A stretch of DNA of 64,000 nucleotides from positions 930,001 through 994,000 of the forward strand of contig JAXMBL010000003.1 in the NCBI GenBank assembly GCA_046349915.1. The letters run 5' to 3'. Below, one piece after another: positions 7,694 to 15,880 of the stretch. This stretch comes from CAIXSC01 sp046349915. Lineage in GTDB: Bacteria; Planctomycetota; Planctomycetia; Pirellulales; Pirellulaceae. How positions within the stretch are numbered: the stretch's first letter is position 1; every line of letters begins with the position of its first letter. The notes beneath the pieces were generated by a model, which was not told where the DNA came from, did no database searches, and worked only from the letters and a program-made list of their open reading frames with translations. The translations under genes and the position numbers were made by a program.

Positions 7694-9484
7694 TTAGTCC
7701 TTCCCCTTGTGCTCAATCTCGTGCATGTATTTGGCGAAGGCGCCTTCCTTTTGGAAGCCGGGACTGTTGTCCAGATCATGGCATTCGACGCATTTATCGC
7801 GCGCCTTGTCGTACGGGAGCCGCATCTCCAGTCGCAGTTTAGTCAGTGTGGCTTTCGATGTCTTACCCTCTTGCTCGGCCGCGACATGGGCCGACCCTGG
7901 TCCGTGGCAGTTTTCGCAGCCGTTGTTCGCCATCGCCGGCGTCGCGTCTAAGCTCAAGTAACCCGATTTGAACGGGTGCAATCGCTGCGGATCCCAGCCA
8001 GTCACGTGGCAACTCAGGCACTCGGGGTCATAATGTCGTGCGATGTCGGAACGCTCGCCAGGATGAACCAGCGAATCGAGTGCCTTGGCGTGTGGCGTCT
8101 TGAGAAAGACCTCCATCGCCTTGGTATGGCATTCGCCACAAGTTTCCGAGCCGACAAAGGTGCGACCGCTGGGATGCGCGAGCGGCTTGACGCCAAGACC
8201 ATCGAGACCGGCGGCTTGAAGCTGATCCTGGTACGCGGCGATCAGTTCCAGCATTTTGGGCGAGTCTTTATAGCGATCGTCCAAGGGAACTCGCTGGTAT
8301 CGGAATTTGCCTTCGGGATAGAGCCCAACGACGCCCACGAACATTCCTTTGCCGCCGACTTGGACCACGGGCATTTTGGTGTTGGGCGCGAATTCGGGCG
8401 TCAACGGCGGTTCCTCGCCGCCGCCCGTCGTGACGATCACGTCGAACTGTGGGAATTGACGAGCCAAGCGGTGAGTTTCGTCGAGGGAGCCGTAGACCAT
8501 CAATACGTGGAAATCGCACTTTTCGCGTTCGAGCTGCGACCAGGCCTTGCGAATGCCTTCGACGGCGCCTTCCAGCAAGACTTCGTCATTGCGGATCTTC
8601 TCGCGGTACTCGTCGCCCAGCACCGAGGTGACTCCTACCTTCCGACCATTCGCCTCGATCGCCACCGATCGCGGCAGCAAGTCGCGATCCAGGACCGCCG
8701 CGTTGGCGGACACGAATCGCGCGGGTTGATCGGACAACGCCGCGAAGACTTCGCCGGTCGAAAGCCGCAAGTCATCGGGGCCCAGGCCGATCGCCTGATA
8801 GTCCATCAACTTGAGGCCTTCATAAGTCATCTGAAACTTAATCTCGGACTGCCGACCAAAGCGTTTGACTTGGTTGCCGGCATCCATCGGGATGAGCGTC
8901 CAGCCTTTCTGACGCAACTCGGACAGCAAGGTGTCGCGACGGACGAGCCCGCCCTTTTGGTTCGCCAGCCCTGTGCAGCCGCACGGCTCGATGTAACCTG
9001 CCTGTCGCCCCGTGAAGATCAACGCGGCATCGGGTGTGCCCCAGTTTTCGAACAAGGGCAAGCGGGGAATCTTGGGAGTCGCTTCCTCGTCCGCGGCAGC
9101 CTTTTTTGGGGCGTCGTCGCCTGCATCCGCTGAACTCGGATTCTCCGCCTTCGCCGCGGCGCCAGCCGATTGGCCTTTCGTCGTCTTGCCATTCGTCGAC
9201 TTGCCATCCGTCGACTTGTCGCTGATGGGCTGGCTGATCGTGGGGAGTTTCAGTACGCCAGGTTTTTTTGATTTAACTTCCTGGGCGTCGACCGACCGCT
9301 CATTGAGCCACCAACCGCTTGTTCCTCCCAGCCAAAGGCCAACGATCGACCCGCCGACGAGCAACACGGCCGCCACTTCTCCAAATCCCGGTTTCTTCAT
9401 AACCATGCCATCCGTAACTAAACCAACCCTTGTTCGCCCCACGTGGGGAGCATCCGTTCTCGACCAAGTCCCTTTGCTCGTCAT
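7694..9484 (-). CDS. Tetraheme cytochrome fused to degenerate 5'-nucleotidase-like domain
   Basis: A 596-residue membrane-anchored or secreted protein with one hydrophobic segment near residues 34-54 and a low-complexity linker rich in Ser/Lys/Thr/Ala. Residues about 150-420 resemble the metallophosphatase domain of UshA-type 5'-nucleotidases, but the usual metal motifs are changed (GPDD where GNHE is expected, TGGGEE where GHTH is expected) and an EPCGCTG motif is present. The C-terminal part has four heme motifs, CGECH, CLSCH, CENCH and CVECH, in a cytochrome c554-like arrangement. The start overlaps the stop of the DUF1573 gene as ATGA, which favours 9484; ATG 9406 or 9400 would place the membrane segment nearer the N-terminus. 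It is likely an extracytoplasmic redox protein with an unknown partner. Confidence 0.85.
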   Translation of the reverse strand: MTSKGTWSRTDAPHVGRTRVGLVTDGMVMKKPGFGEVAAVLLVGGSIVGLWLGGTSGWWLNERSVDAQEVKSKKPGVLKLPTISQPISDKSTDGKSTNGKTTKGQSAGAAAKAENPSSADAGDDAPKKAAADEEATPKIPRLPLFENWGTPDAALIFTGRQAGYIEPCGCTGLANQKGGLVRRDTLLSELRQKGWTLIPMDAGNQVKRFGRQSEIKFQMTYEGLKLMDYQAIGLGPDDLRLSTGEVFAALSDQPARFVSANAAVLDRDLLPRSVAIEANGRKVGVTSVLGDEYREKIRNDEVLLEGAVEGIRKAWSQLEREKCDFHVLMVYGSLDETHRLARQFPQFDVIVTTGGGEEPPLTPEFAPNTKMPVVQVGGKGMFVGVVGLYPEGKFRYQRVPLDDRYKDSPKMLELIAAYQDQLQAAGLDGLGVKPLAHPSGRTFVGSETCGECHTKAMEVFLKTPHAKALDSLVHPGERSDIARHYDPECLSCHVTGWDPQRLHPFKSGYLSLDATPAMANNGCENCHGPGSAHVAAEQEGKTSKATLTKLRLEMRLPYDKARDKCVECHDLDNSPGFQKEGAFAKYMHEIEHKGKD

Positions 9485-10689
9485 TCGACGGCAAAACGGA
9501 CGAGTACTTGTAGTTCCTTGGCTTCTGGGTGAGTCGTCTTGATCACGATGCGGCCATAGTCCTTCCGATCCACGCCACCGGTCAAGCTGACGAGCGGCCC
9601 GCCTTTGACGACTTCAATCTGTAGCGGCACCATGCGTACCGCGCCCTCGTTGATCGACTTGGGTTCGCCCAGAGTGGCTTGAATGTTCGCGGCCGGAGTA
9701 ATGTCGCCTACCGAAAGTTCGACCGTGTCGCGATGCGGACCCTTGATCAGGATCGGCAAGGTGACCTTTTTCCCGGCCTCGCGCTGGATGATCCCCAAAC
9801 TCAGGATGTTGTTCTTACTATCGAACATGCGATTGGCGAGAATCGAAATGTCGCTTACCACGTGGCCGCGAATCGGCACTTCGAACTTCTGATTGCCTGG
9901 GCGATTCGTGTGGAGTGTGATGGTCTGAAGGATAGGGCCAAGGGGAAGGCCCGGCTTCACTTTGACCGCGATTCGATAGCCCGACAAAGCCGATTCGCTC
10001 TTCGCCTCTTCCTCGGTTAACGGCTCGATCGATACAGCGAAATGGTCGAGCGAATCGGTGTTCGAAAGGCTGTGCGAGATGATACTAAAGTCATCCCCGA
10101 GTGAGCGCAAGAGCTTGGCTTCGGCCTGCAATTCGCTCGAAGCGGTGACGCTTCCCAAAGTAATCTCGGTCGGGGACACTCGGACCGGGTCGATAACTTT
10201 TCCCTTCACGACCAACACGACCGTGGGGCGTTGAGCATCATTGGTCAGGATGTAAGCTTCCTTGCGAAACTCGGAGTCGTTCGTGGATGGCGTCCACTGC
10301 ACCGTCACCGGCGCCGTCTCTCCAGGTTCGATGGTTGTCTTGGTGAGGCTGCTGACCGTGCACGCCGAGCAGGAGGTGCCGCCAGAAGCGATCCTGAGCG
10401 TTGAAGTTCCCTCATTGCGAAACAGAAAGTCGTGCTGACCCGTTTGGCCCTTTTCCGTGGAACCAAAATCGTGCGACTCGCCGTTCGCAACCACCACTTT
10501 CACGCCTTTGTCGGGCGGAAGTGCGGCGCCCTCTTTGCGAGCGATCTCGGACATCGCCGCGGCCGTGCCAGCGTCTTTACGGTTGGGGTCGAATGATTCC
10601 CGGGTTCCCGAAAACTCACGCCAACCAACCGCGCCGCCGACAACGACACCCACGCAGGCACACGCCAAGATCTTGATCAGAATGCGCAT
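9481..10689 (-). CDS. DUF1573 domain protein, exported
   Basis: A 402-residue protein with an N-terminal signal or anchor segment (MRILIKILACACVGVVVGG). A DUF1573 immunoglobulin-like domain follows at about 65-165, with the CSAC cysteine pair and a WTPSTNDSEF segment, and further beta-rich Ig-like repeats continue to the end. Such proteins are thought to be structural or adhesive and act in the periplasm or at the surface. ATG 10689 stands 2 nt after the stop of the upstream gene; the longer open frame to 10734 is rejected because the signal peptide would be internal. It is translationally coupled to the multiheme gene downstream. Confidence 0.85.
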   Translation of the reverse strand: MRILIKILACACVGVVVGGAVGWREFSGTRESFDPNRKDAGTAAAMSEIARKEGAALPPDKGVKVVVANGESHDFGSTEKGQTGQHDFLFRNEGTSTLRIASGGTSCSACTVSSLTKTTIEPGETAPVTVQWTPSTNDSEFRKEAYILTNDAQRPTVVLVVKGKVIDPVRVSPTEITLGSVTASSELQAEAKLLRSLGDDFSIISHSLSNTDSLDHFAVSIEPLTEEEAKSESALSGYRIAVKVKPGLPLGPILQTITLHTNRPGNQKFEVPIRGHVVSDISILANRMFDSKNNILSLGIIQREAGKKVTLPILIKGPHRDTVELSVGDITPAANIQATLGEPKSINEGAVRMVPLQIEVVKGGPLVSLTGGVDRKDYGRIVIKTTHPEAKELQVLVRFAVE

Positions 10690-10691
10690 CG

Positions 10692-13067
10692 TTACTGTTT
10701 CCCCGATACTCCCAGGACGAACTGTTCGAGGCATTCTCTCGCTTTCTTCCCCTCGGGTCTAGTCGAAACCTGCTCGGCGCTACCTAGACCGGGGGGGTAG
10801 TCCGTGAGAATTTGGTTCTCTAGCTTCTGTTCCACATGCGGGTGGACGTCGTCCAGCCCCAAAGCTCGTTCCGCCTCCGCTTTCGCCGCAGCATTGTCGC
10901 CTGCTACATGCAGCAGCCAAGCTAGTTGAGCACGCGCCATCGCCCCGTTGGGGTACAACTCGACCGCATCCCGCTGGAAGGCGATGGCATCGGCAAGAGC
11001 GTTTCGGTCGCTGGTTCGGCGATAAGCGAGCAGAAATTTTTTCGCGAAGTCTTGTCGTACCAACTGCGACCGCGGCTCGCGGCGGATGGTCTCCATCACA
11101 GTTCGCTCGAATTCCTCACGGGCCCGCGATTCACTTGTCGTAAGCCAAACGTGGAGAGCGACTTCGGCCTGTCGCCTCCAAGGATCGGACCACCAGGGAT
11201 CGGCGGTCGCAACTGCTTGATACCAGGCCAGCGCGTCGTCCACATTTCCTGCGGACAAGGCTTGATCGCCTCGCATCAAGCCTGATCGGCCTGTAAACAC
11301 AGGACGATAGCAGGTCGTGTAAAAAACGACCACCAACAAGAGCCAAGTGGCGCCCAAGATAAACCCAAGCCAGCGCGGGGCGTTCCATACTTGCGACTCA
11401 CCGGTCGCCAGATTCAGGGTGAGAGCCGCCAGAAGCCACACTCCCAGCGATACGGCCGGGTAACCAATTCCGCCAGCCGCCAAGAGGCACACCAAGAGAG
11501 CAATGACTCCGGTCGCCAAGCTCGCCGCCGACAATGAACCCTGTCGCACCCACGGCCACAACGCCCAAATCACTCCGATCGCGGGAATTCCGCCCAAAAC
11601 AAGCAGCTCGAGCGGCGGTGGATAGCCCGAGATCACGCCTGCCAGACATCCCAAGATCACCCCGAAGCCAGCGCCGAACATGAGCACTCGCGGCGAGTCG
11701 AATTCGGCAAATGGCGAACCGGTGTGCGGCTGGGGGGAATCGCTGGGCGAACGAGCAGCGGAAGACGATTCGACACGGGAGTGCTCGCCGGCGCTGAATC
11801 GCGGACCACGAACCATCGCAACTAGCCAAGCGATAGCAGCGGCGAGGAACAGTGCGAGGGCCGGCCAGCCTGCGGTTGCTGCAATCTCCAAGGCAAAATT
11901 ATGCGGATCGGCGATCGTCTCGCTCGACTGCGGCAGCTTGTAAGCGGTATAGAACACTTGAAAGTTGCCGGGCCCGCAGCCTGACAGTGGATAGTCGCGT
12001 AGCATCGCCACCGTCGCTTCCCAATACTCCCAGCGATACCCCAACGACTTGCGGGCCTCGCCCAGGATGCTGGCGTCCCGCAGACTGAGGGCGACCGCGC
12101 CCAGCACCAGTAGACCGATCAAGGTGGAGGCCGCGATCAGCCAACGAGTATTTTTGTCGGCTCCCCGGTTATCGTTCCTCTGTTTCTCCCCCACGAACTT
12201 GTCCCACAATGCGATGCCGCCGATGCCTAGCATGCCGACCGCGGCGCCGACGTAGGCGCTGCGACTACGAGTCAATAGCAGGCAGATTCCAGCCAGCAAG
12301 CCTGTGGCGACCAAGGCTCCGGCGATACGCGAGTCGAATCGTTCGCGTTGAGTGGCGACGAGGATTCCTCCGCAGATGACAAGCCAGGGGAGGAGGTAGG
12401 CGGCCAACGAGTTGGTGAGGGCGAAGGTCGCTAGCGGCTCGGGGCTGCGCAATCGGTCGGCGTATTGTCGACGGAGCGGCGAGCCTTCGGGAGCGTCGAT
12501 GCCCGCCGCCCGGAGCACCGCGTCGGGATCACGCTCGAAGGCCGCTCGATCAAGCGGCATGATGACGAAGCGTTGGTAAAAGCCGTAGCTGCTGAGGGCG
12601 ACAATCAGCGCCAGATGCAGAGCGACGAGTGTGCGAATTGCGGTCGGGGATCTCAGCGTTTGGCGAGCGAGGAACCAGATGAGTGCTCCCCCTAGCCAAG
12701 CCCACGTCATGTTGATCGACAGTCGCGCTTGGCCCGCGGTCGACATCCGCACGGCACTCAGGACGAACCACGCGAAGAAGGCGCCGCCCAGCAGGTCGGG
12801 CCAGCCAAAGGCAAGTCGTCCCGATCCCCAAACCCACTCGCACAAAATCCAGATGCTCAAGGCGGCGAGCGCGGCCAGTTGCCAAGGGATGGCTGTCCCT
12901 TGCCCGACCGACTCGGGGGGGATCAGGATGCTGGCGACCGCGATGGCCGCGATCAACGCGGGCGGTATTCCCCGCAGCCAGTCGATCCACGCGAGCGGAT
13001 TCACGGACGAACGGTCCGTGGGAGGCGGCGAGCGGTCGGGCTGGGAGTGACGGCGCTTGGAGGTCAC
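10692..13067 (-). CDS. O-antigen ligase/polymerase-like membrane protein with TPR tail
   Basis: A 791-residue protein with roughly a dozen membrane segments. The Wzy_C/O-antigen-ligase region is seen around residues 270-420 (TRSRSAYVG, then GCGPGNF and DPHNFALE, the conserved periplasmic loop). After the last membrane segments near 600 there is a soluble tail of about 170 residues with TPR-like helices (DQALSAGNVDDALAWYQ). The role by family is transfer or polymerisation of lipid-linked oligosaccharide at the outer face of the membrane. The GTG start at 13067 overlaps the stop of the wecA-like gene as GTGA and was preferred to the far-upstream ATG at 13277, which would lie inside that gene. 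Confidence 0.88.
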   Translation of the reverse strand: MTSKRRHSQPDRSPPPTDRSSVNPLAWIDWLRGIPPALIAAIAVASILIPPESVGQGTAIPWQLAALAALSIWILCEWVWGSGRLAFGWPDLLGGAFFAWFVLSAVRMSTAGQARLSINMTWAWLGGALIWFLARQTLRSPTAIRTLVALHLALIVALSSYGFYQRFVIMPLDRAAFERDPDAVLRAAGIDAPEGSPLRRQYADRLRSPEPLATFALTNSLAAYLLPWLVICGGILVATQRERFDSRIAGALVATGLLAGICLLLTRSRSAYVGAAVGMLGIGGIALWDKFVGEKQRNDNRGADKNTRWLIAASTLIGLLVLGAVALSLRDASILGEARKSLGYRWEYWEATVAMLRDYPLSGCGPGNFQVFYTAYKLPQSSETIADPHNFALEIAATAGWPALALFLAAAIAWLVAMVRGPRFSAGEHSRVESSSAARSPSDSPQPHTGSPFAEFDSPRVLMFGAGFGVILGCLAGVISGYPPPLELLVLGGIPAIGVIWALWPWVRQGSLSAASLATGVIALLVCLLAAGGIGYPAVSLGVWLLAALTLNLATGESQVWNAPRWLGFILGATWLLLVVVFYTTCYRPVFTGRSGLMRGDQALSAGNVDDALAWYQAVATADPWWSDPWRRQAEVALHVWLTTSESRAREEFERTVMETIRREPRSQLVRQDFAKKFLLAYRRTSDRNALADAIAFQRDAVELYPNGAMARAQLAWLLHVAGDNAAAKAEAERALGLDDVHPHVEQKLENQILTDYPPGLGSAEQVSTRPEGKKARECLEQFVLGVSGKQ

Positions 13068-14197
13068 GATTTCAGTTTCCGGCGGGCGGTTGATTCCAGG
13101 ATTGCGATCAACGCAAGCACGCACAGGATCAACAGCACAATCAGGACGGCGCCCACAATGTCGACTCGATGGAGCAACAAGGCGCCCAGGCCGCAGGTGA
13201 TGGTGAGTAAGTGAATGGTGAGGACCGCTTGAACTTTGGTAAATCCTAAGTCGACCAACCGATGCGAAAGGTGACACTTGTCGGCTTGGAACGGACTGCG
13301 TCCCTCACGAATGCGAATCCACAAAACGGTGGTCATGTCGTACAGCGGTACGGCCATGACGCACAGCGGGGCCAGAATCGCGTGCGGTCGAGGGGACTGG
13401 TAGCCGGCGTATGTCGCCAGCAGCGTCGCCGTGGCGAGGTAGAAGCCGAGAAAGTAACTGCCCGAGTCGCCCATGAAGATGCGAGCGGGCGGGCGATTAT
13501 GCCACATGAAACCTGCCAGCCCTCCCGCCAAAACAATCAGATAACCAGCCACGAAGAGCTGCGGTCGTTGAGTCTCTGGATCGGGGGCCAAAATCATGAC
13601 GGCGGCCAGAAATACGGCCGAAATTAGTCCCACGCCGCTCGACAGACAGTCCATATTGTCGAGCATGTTGAACGAGTTGATCAGGCCGACAATCCAGATG
13701 ACGCTCAGCACCCAGGTTACCAAGGGAATTCCGATGAAGGCGGTCAGTCGCAGTCCTGGAATGGCGACGATCGCGCCAGCGACCGCGAACTGAACCAGTA
13801 GCCGCAATTGCCATGGCAGCCCGCGACGGTCGTCAAGCAGTCCGAGGATCGAGAGAATCGTGGCGCCTCCCAGCAGCGCCCACAGCGAACTCGATTGGTG
13901 CCTCAAGCCGGACAGGTGTTGCTGAGCGATTTCAGGAAGTTGAGCGGCCCAGGTGGGCTGACTAGCGACGAGACGGACGATCACTTCGCCGATCGCAAAG
14001 GTGGCGATGACGCCGAACCAGATGGCCAGTCCACCGCCCAAGGGCGTGGGGGTGGTGTGGACTTTACGAGCGGCCGGTTGGTCGACCAAATTCCACCGCG
14101 GCGCCCAGCGACGAATGCCGAATGTGGCAAGCCACGCCAGGATCAGCGAGGGGAGGGCGGCCAGGGCGAGCCACACGAAATCGGGAAGGTCGCGCAT
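13064..14197 (-). CDS. WecA/MraY-type undecaprenyl-phosphate sugar-1-phosphate transferase
   Basis: A 377-residue polytopic membrane enzyme of the glycosyltransferase-4 family that loads a sugar phosphate onto undecaprenyl phosphate, the first step of surface polysaccharide or teichoic-acid-like synthesis. Motifs are LDDRRG (the DD pair), NMLDNMDCL, FMGDSGSYFLGF and the cytoplasmic HLSHRL. The Gly of the usual DNMDGL motif is Cys here. WecA/TagO is more likely than MraY because it stands next to an O-antigen-ligase-like gene and not in a cell-division cluster. The ATG at 14197 is 11 nt after the stop of the DUF4416 gene. Confidence 0.9.
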   Translation of the reverse strand: MRDLPDFVWLALAALPSLILAWLATFGIRRWAPRWNLVDQPAARKVHTTPTPLGGGLAIWFGVIATFAIGEVIVRLVASQPTWAAQLPEIAQQHLSGLRHQSSSLWALLGGATILSILGLLDDRRGLPWQLRLLVQFAVAGAIVAIPGLRLTAFIGIPLVTWVLSVIWIVGLINSFNMLDNMDCLSSGVGLISAVFLAAVMILAPDPETQRPQLFVAGYLIVLAGGLAGFMWHNRPPARIFMGDSGSYFLGFYLATATLLATYAGYQSPRPHAILAPLCVMAVPLYDMTTVLWIRIREGRSPFQADKCHLSHRLVDLGFTKVQAVLTIHLLTITCGLGALLLHRVDIVGAVLIVLLILCVLALIAILESTARRKLKS

Positions 14198-14208
14198 CTA
14201 CTCGACTT

Positions 14209-14754
14209 TCAAGGAAACTCGGCCGCGTATCGCTCCCGCAGATAGGCTCGGCACAAGTCGAAGAATCGATGGTAATCGGCGCGGCGGTAATCGGGATAGG
14301 TCCAATCGCGAGTTCGCCAGGCATGCTTTTGGAAATGCAGAGTCTGTTCAGCGTAGATTCCCTCGCCCAGATAGAGACGGTGATCGCGATCTTTGGTCGA
14401 GGCGAGCACCAATTTGGCCTCGGTCAAATACCCTGGGTCGAGATTCAAGGGACGAGGTTCGGGCCACGCATGCTCGGCCCGGCATTGTTCCTCCCAGGCG
14501 TTGCTGGCCAATTTCTTCGCCACTAACTCGGTCGGGTCGATCAACCGTTCGAAGGCGAAGAACGACTTGAGGATGCCGGGCCCCATGGTCCGTTCGTAGT
14601 AAGGGGTGTCGGTGAACTCGAAGCGTTCGCTCTCGAGCGCGATGGGGCCCCAGTGCCGGTGGCAGCAGTCCCGCGCCCATGCAAACGCCTCCTCGTAGCG
14701 GCTGAAGACCGCCGTGATCAGAAGGACAGGACGGTGTGACTTGGGACGTGCCAT
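14209..14754 (-). CDS. DUF4416 family protein
   Basis: A 181-residue soluble protein with no signal or membrane segment. It starts MARPKSHRPVLLITAVFS and contains a central EGIYAEQTLHFQKHAW region followed by the TYPDYR segment, which I recognise as DUF4416. The biochemical role is unknown. It stands 11 nt upstream of the wecA-like gene and about 50 nt downstream of the aldolase, so it is part of this transcription unit. The basic, Trp-rich and Glu-rich composition does not identify a substrate. Confidence 0.85.
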   Translation of the reverse strand: MARPKSHRPVLLITAVFSRYEEAFAWARDCCHRHWGPIALESERFEFTDTPYYERTMGPGILKSFFAFERLIDPTELVAKKLASNAWEEQCRAEHAWPEPRPLNLDPGYLTEAKLVLASTKDRDHRLYLGEGIYAEQTLHFQKHAWRTRDWTYPDYRRADYHRFFDLCRAYLRERYAAEFP

Positions 14755-14806
14755 CGATGCGGAATTTGCTTGACCTGGAAAACGTCTAGGGGATCGGGGA
14801 CGACGG

Positions 14807-15595
14807 TTACTCGGCGCCGAACGTGAAACCTAGCGGGCGGAATCGTCGCTGGATTTCCTCCAGACCATTCTTGACCATGATGAGATCAGCGCCGTGACAG
14901 ATGAAGCGAGCGCCGAGAGCCATCAGCTCTTGTGCTCGTTCGACCGTGCCTGCTGGCATGCCCCAGTGCTTGCCCGCTGCTTTGGCCGCCTTGGCCACTC
15001 GTTCGATCGCTTGGTTGACGAGTGGGTGTTGGAATTGGCCCGCGATGCCGCTGAGCACGGTGAAATCGGCCGGTCCGAAGAACACCACATCGACCCCTTC
15101 CACGGCGGCAATTTCTTCGACGTGTTCAAGCGCTTCAGGGTCCTCGATCTGAACGCACACAAACGTCTGCTCGTTTGCTTCATGGAGGTATTCGGGCATG
15201 GGCATCGAGCAGTAGGGCATATCGGGGTTTCCGCCGTCAAAACCGCGGCGACCGAGCGGGGCGAACTTGGACCACTTCACCACCTCGCGGGCTTCGTCGG
15301 CGTTATCGCAGCGCGGGTAAAGAATCCCTTGAGCGCCCATTTCCAGCAGTCGGCCCATACGCATGAATTCTCCCTTGGCGGGTCGAGCCATGATATCGGT
15401 GGGACCAATGCGAGCGGCTCGCATCAGGCCGGCGGCCGTTTCGACGCTGTATCCGTGATGCTCAAGGTCCATCCAGATGCCATCGAAACCGGCGAGCGTC
15501 ACCATTTCGTACAGTGTCGCGTCGGTCAGATGGAGGGTGGTGAGCAATGCGGGTTCATTGCGACGCAGTTTGGCCTTCACACGGCTGATACGCAT
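14807..15595 (-). CDS. HpcH/HpaI aldolase family protein
   Basis: A 262-residue class II pyruvate aldolase-like TIM barrel. Features are the WMDLEHHG segment near residue 36, ARPAKGEFMRMGRLLEMGA around 70-90 (the active-site Arg region), a Glu/Asp pair in VQIEDPEAL near 140, and FFGPADF near 165 for the divalent metal. By family it would cleave or condense 2-keto-3-deoxy acids with pyruvate and an aldehyde in the cytoplasm. ATG 15595 (MRISRVKAKLRRNEPAL) fits the family length better than the longer frame to 15628. It may head the minus-strand operon, with the repeat at 15690-15789 upstream. Confidence 0.88.
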   Translation of the reverse strand: MRISRVKAKLRRNEPALLTTLHLTDATLYEMVTLAGFDGIWMDLEHHGYSVETAAGLMRAARIGPTDIMARPAKGEFMRMGRLLEMGAQGILYPRCDNADEAREVVKWSKFAPLGRRGFDGGNPDMPYCSMPMPEYLHEANEQTFVCVQIEDPEALEHVEEIAAVEGVDVVFFGPADFTVLSGIAGQFQHPLVNQAIERVAKAAKAAGKHWGMPAGTVERAQELMALGARFICHGADLIMVKNGLEEIQRRFRPLGFTFGAE

Positions 15596-15689
15596 GGCGA
15601 GTCTTTCTGGTTCGAGGCAAAGGGGCAAGCGATCGAATAAGCGGCGTCATTACACTCCGCGCCCGCGCGAGTCGTCAAGGCAGCCCCCC

Positions 15690-15789
15690 GTAGCGGATTT
15701 CACAAGAATTCCGACCGTCCCGAACGCACCACCGTCGAATCGCAGAACTCCCGCCCGCGAGCGTCGGAACTCTTGCGAGTTCCGCGACG
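15690..15789. repeat. 100-bp dispersed repeat with inverted ends, diverged copy
   Basis: It begins GTAGCGGATTTCACAAGAAT and ends with TCGGAACTCTTGCGAGTTCC followed by GCGAC. The ends are imperfect inverted repeats of each other. It has exactly the same 100-nt length as the pair at 22216-22315 and 22336-22435. The interior differs more than the ends, suggesting an older copy. It lies in the divergent promoter region between the aldolase and the PP-loop gene. Confidence 0.75.
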
Positions 15790-15845
15790 GGGAGCTCGCC
15801 GCGTCGCATTCGTCGTACACTAATTCCCTCAGCGACGTCGCACTA

Positions 15846-15873
15846 TTCACCGTTTCCGCGAGACTGCTACAAT
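15846..15873 (+). promoter_or_regulatory. Possible promoter for a leaderless mRNA
   Basis: TTCACC (15846-15851) and TACAAT (15868-15873) are separated by 16 nt. Transcription would begin about 7 nt later, essentially at the ATG at 15881. No Shine-Dalgarno sequence precedes that ATG, which fits a leaderless message. This is inferred from bacterial sigma-70 consensus; planctomycete promoters are less well defined. Confidence 0.35.
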
Positions 15874-15880
15874 TCTCGAC

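Noticed and set aside
7976..9133. Plus-strand 385-codon frame opposite the tetraheme gene
   Set aside because: The minus-strand frame contains four CxxCH motifs and a recognisable domain; the plus-strand frame shows none.
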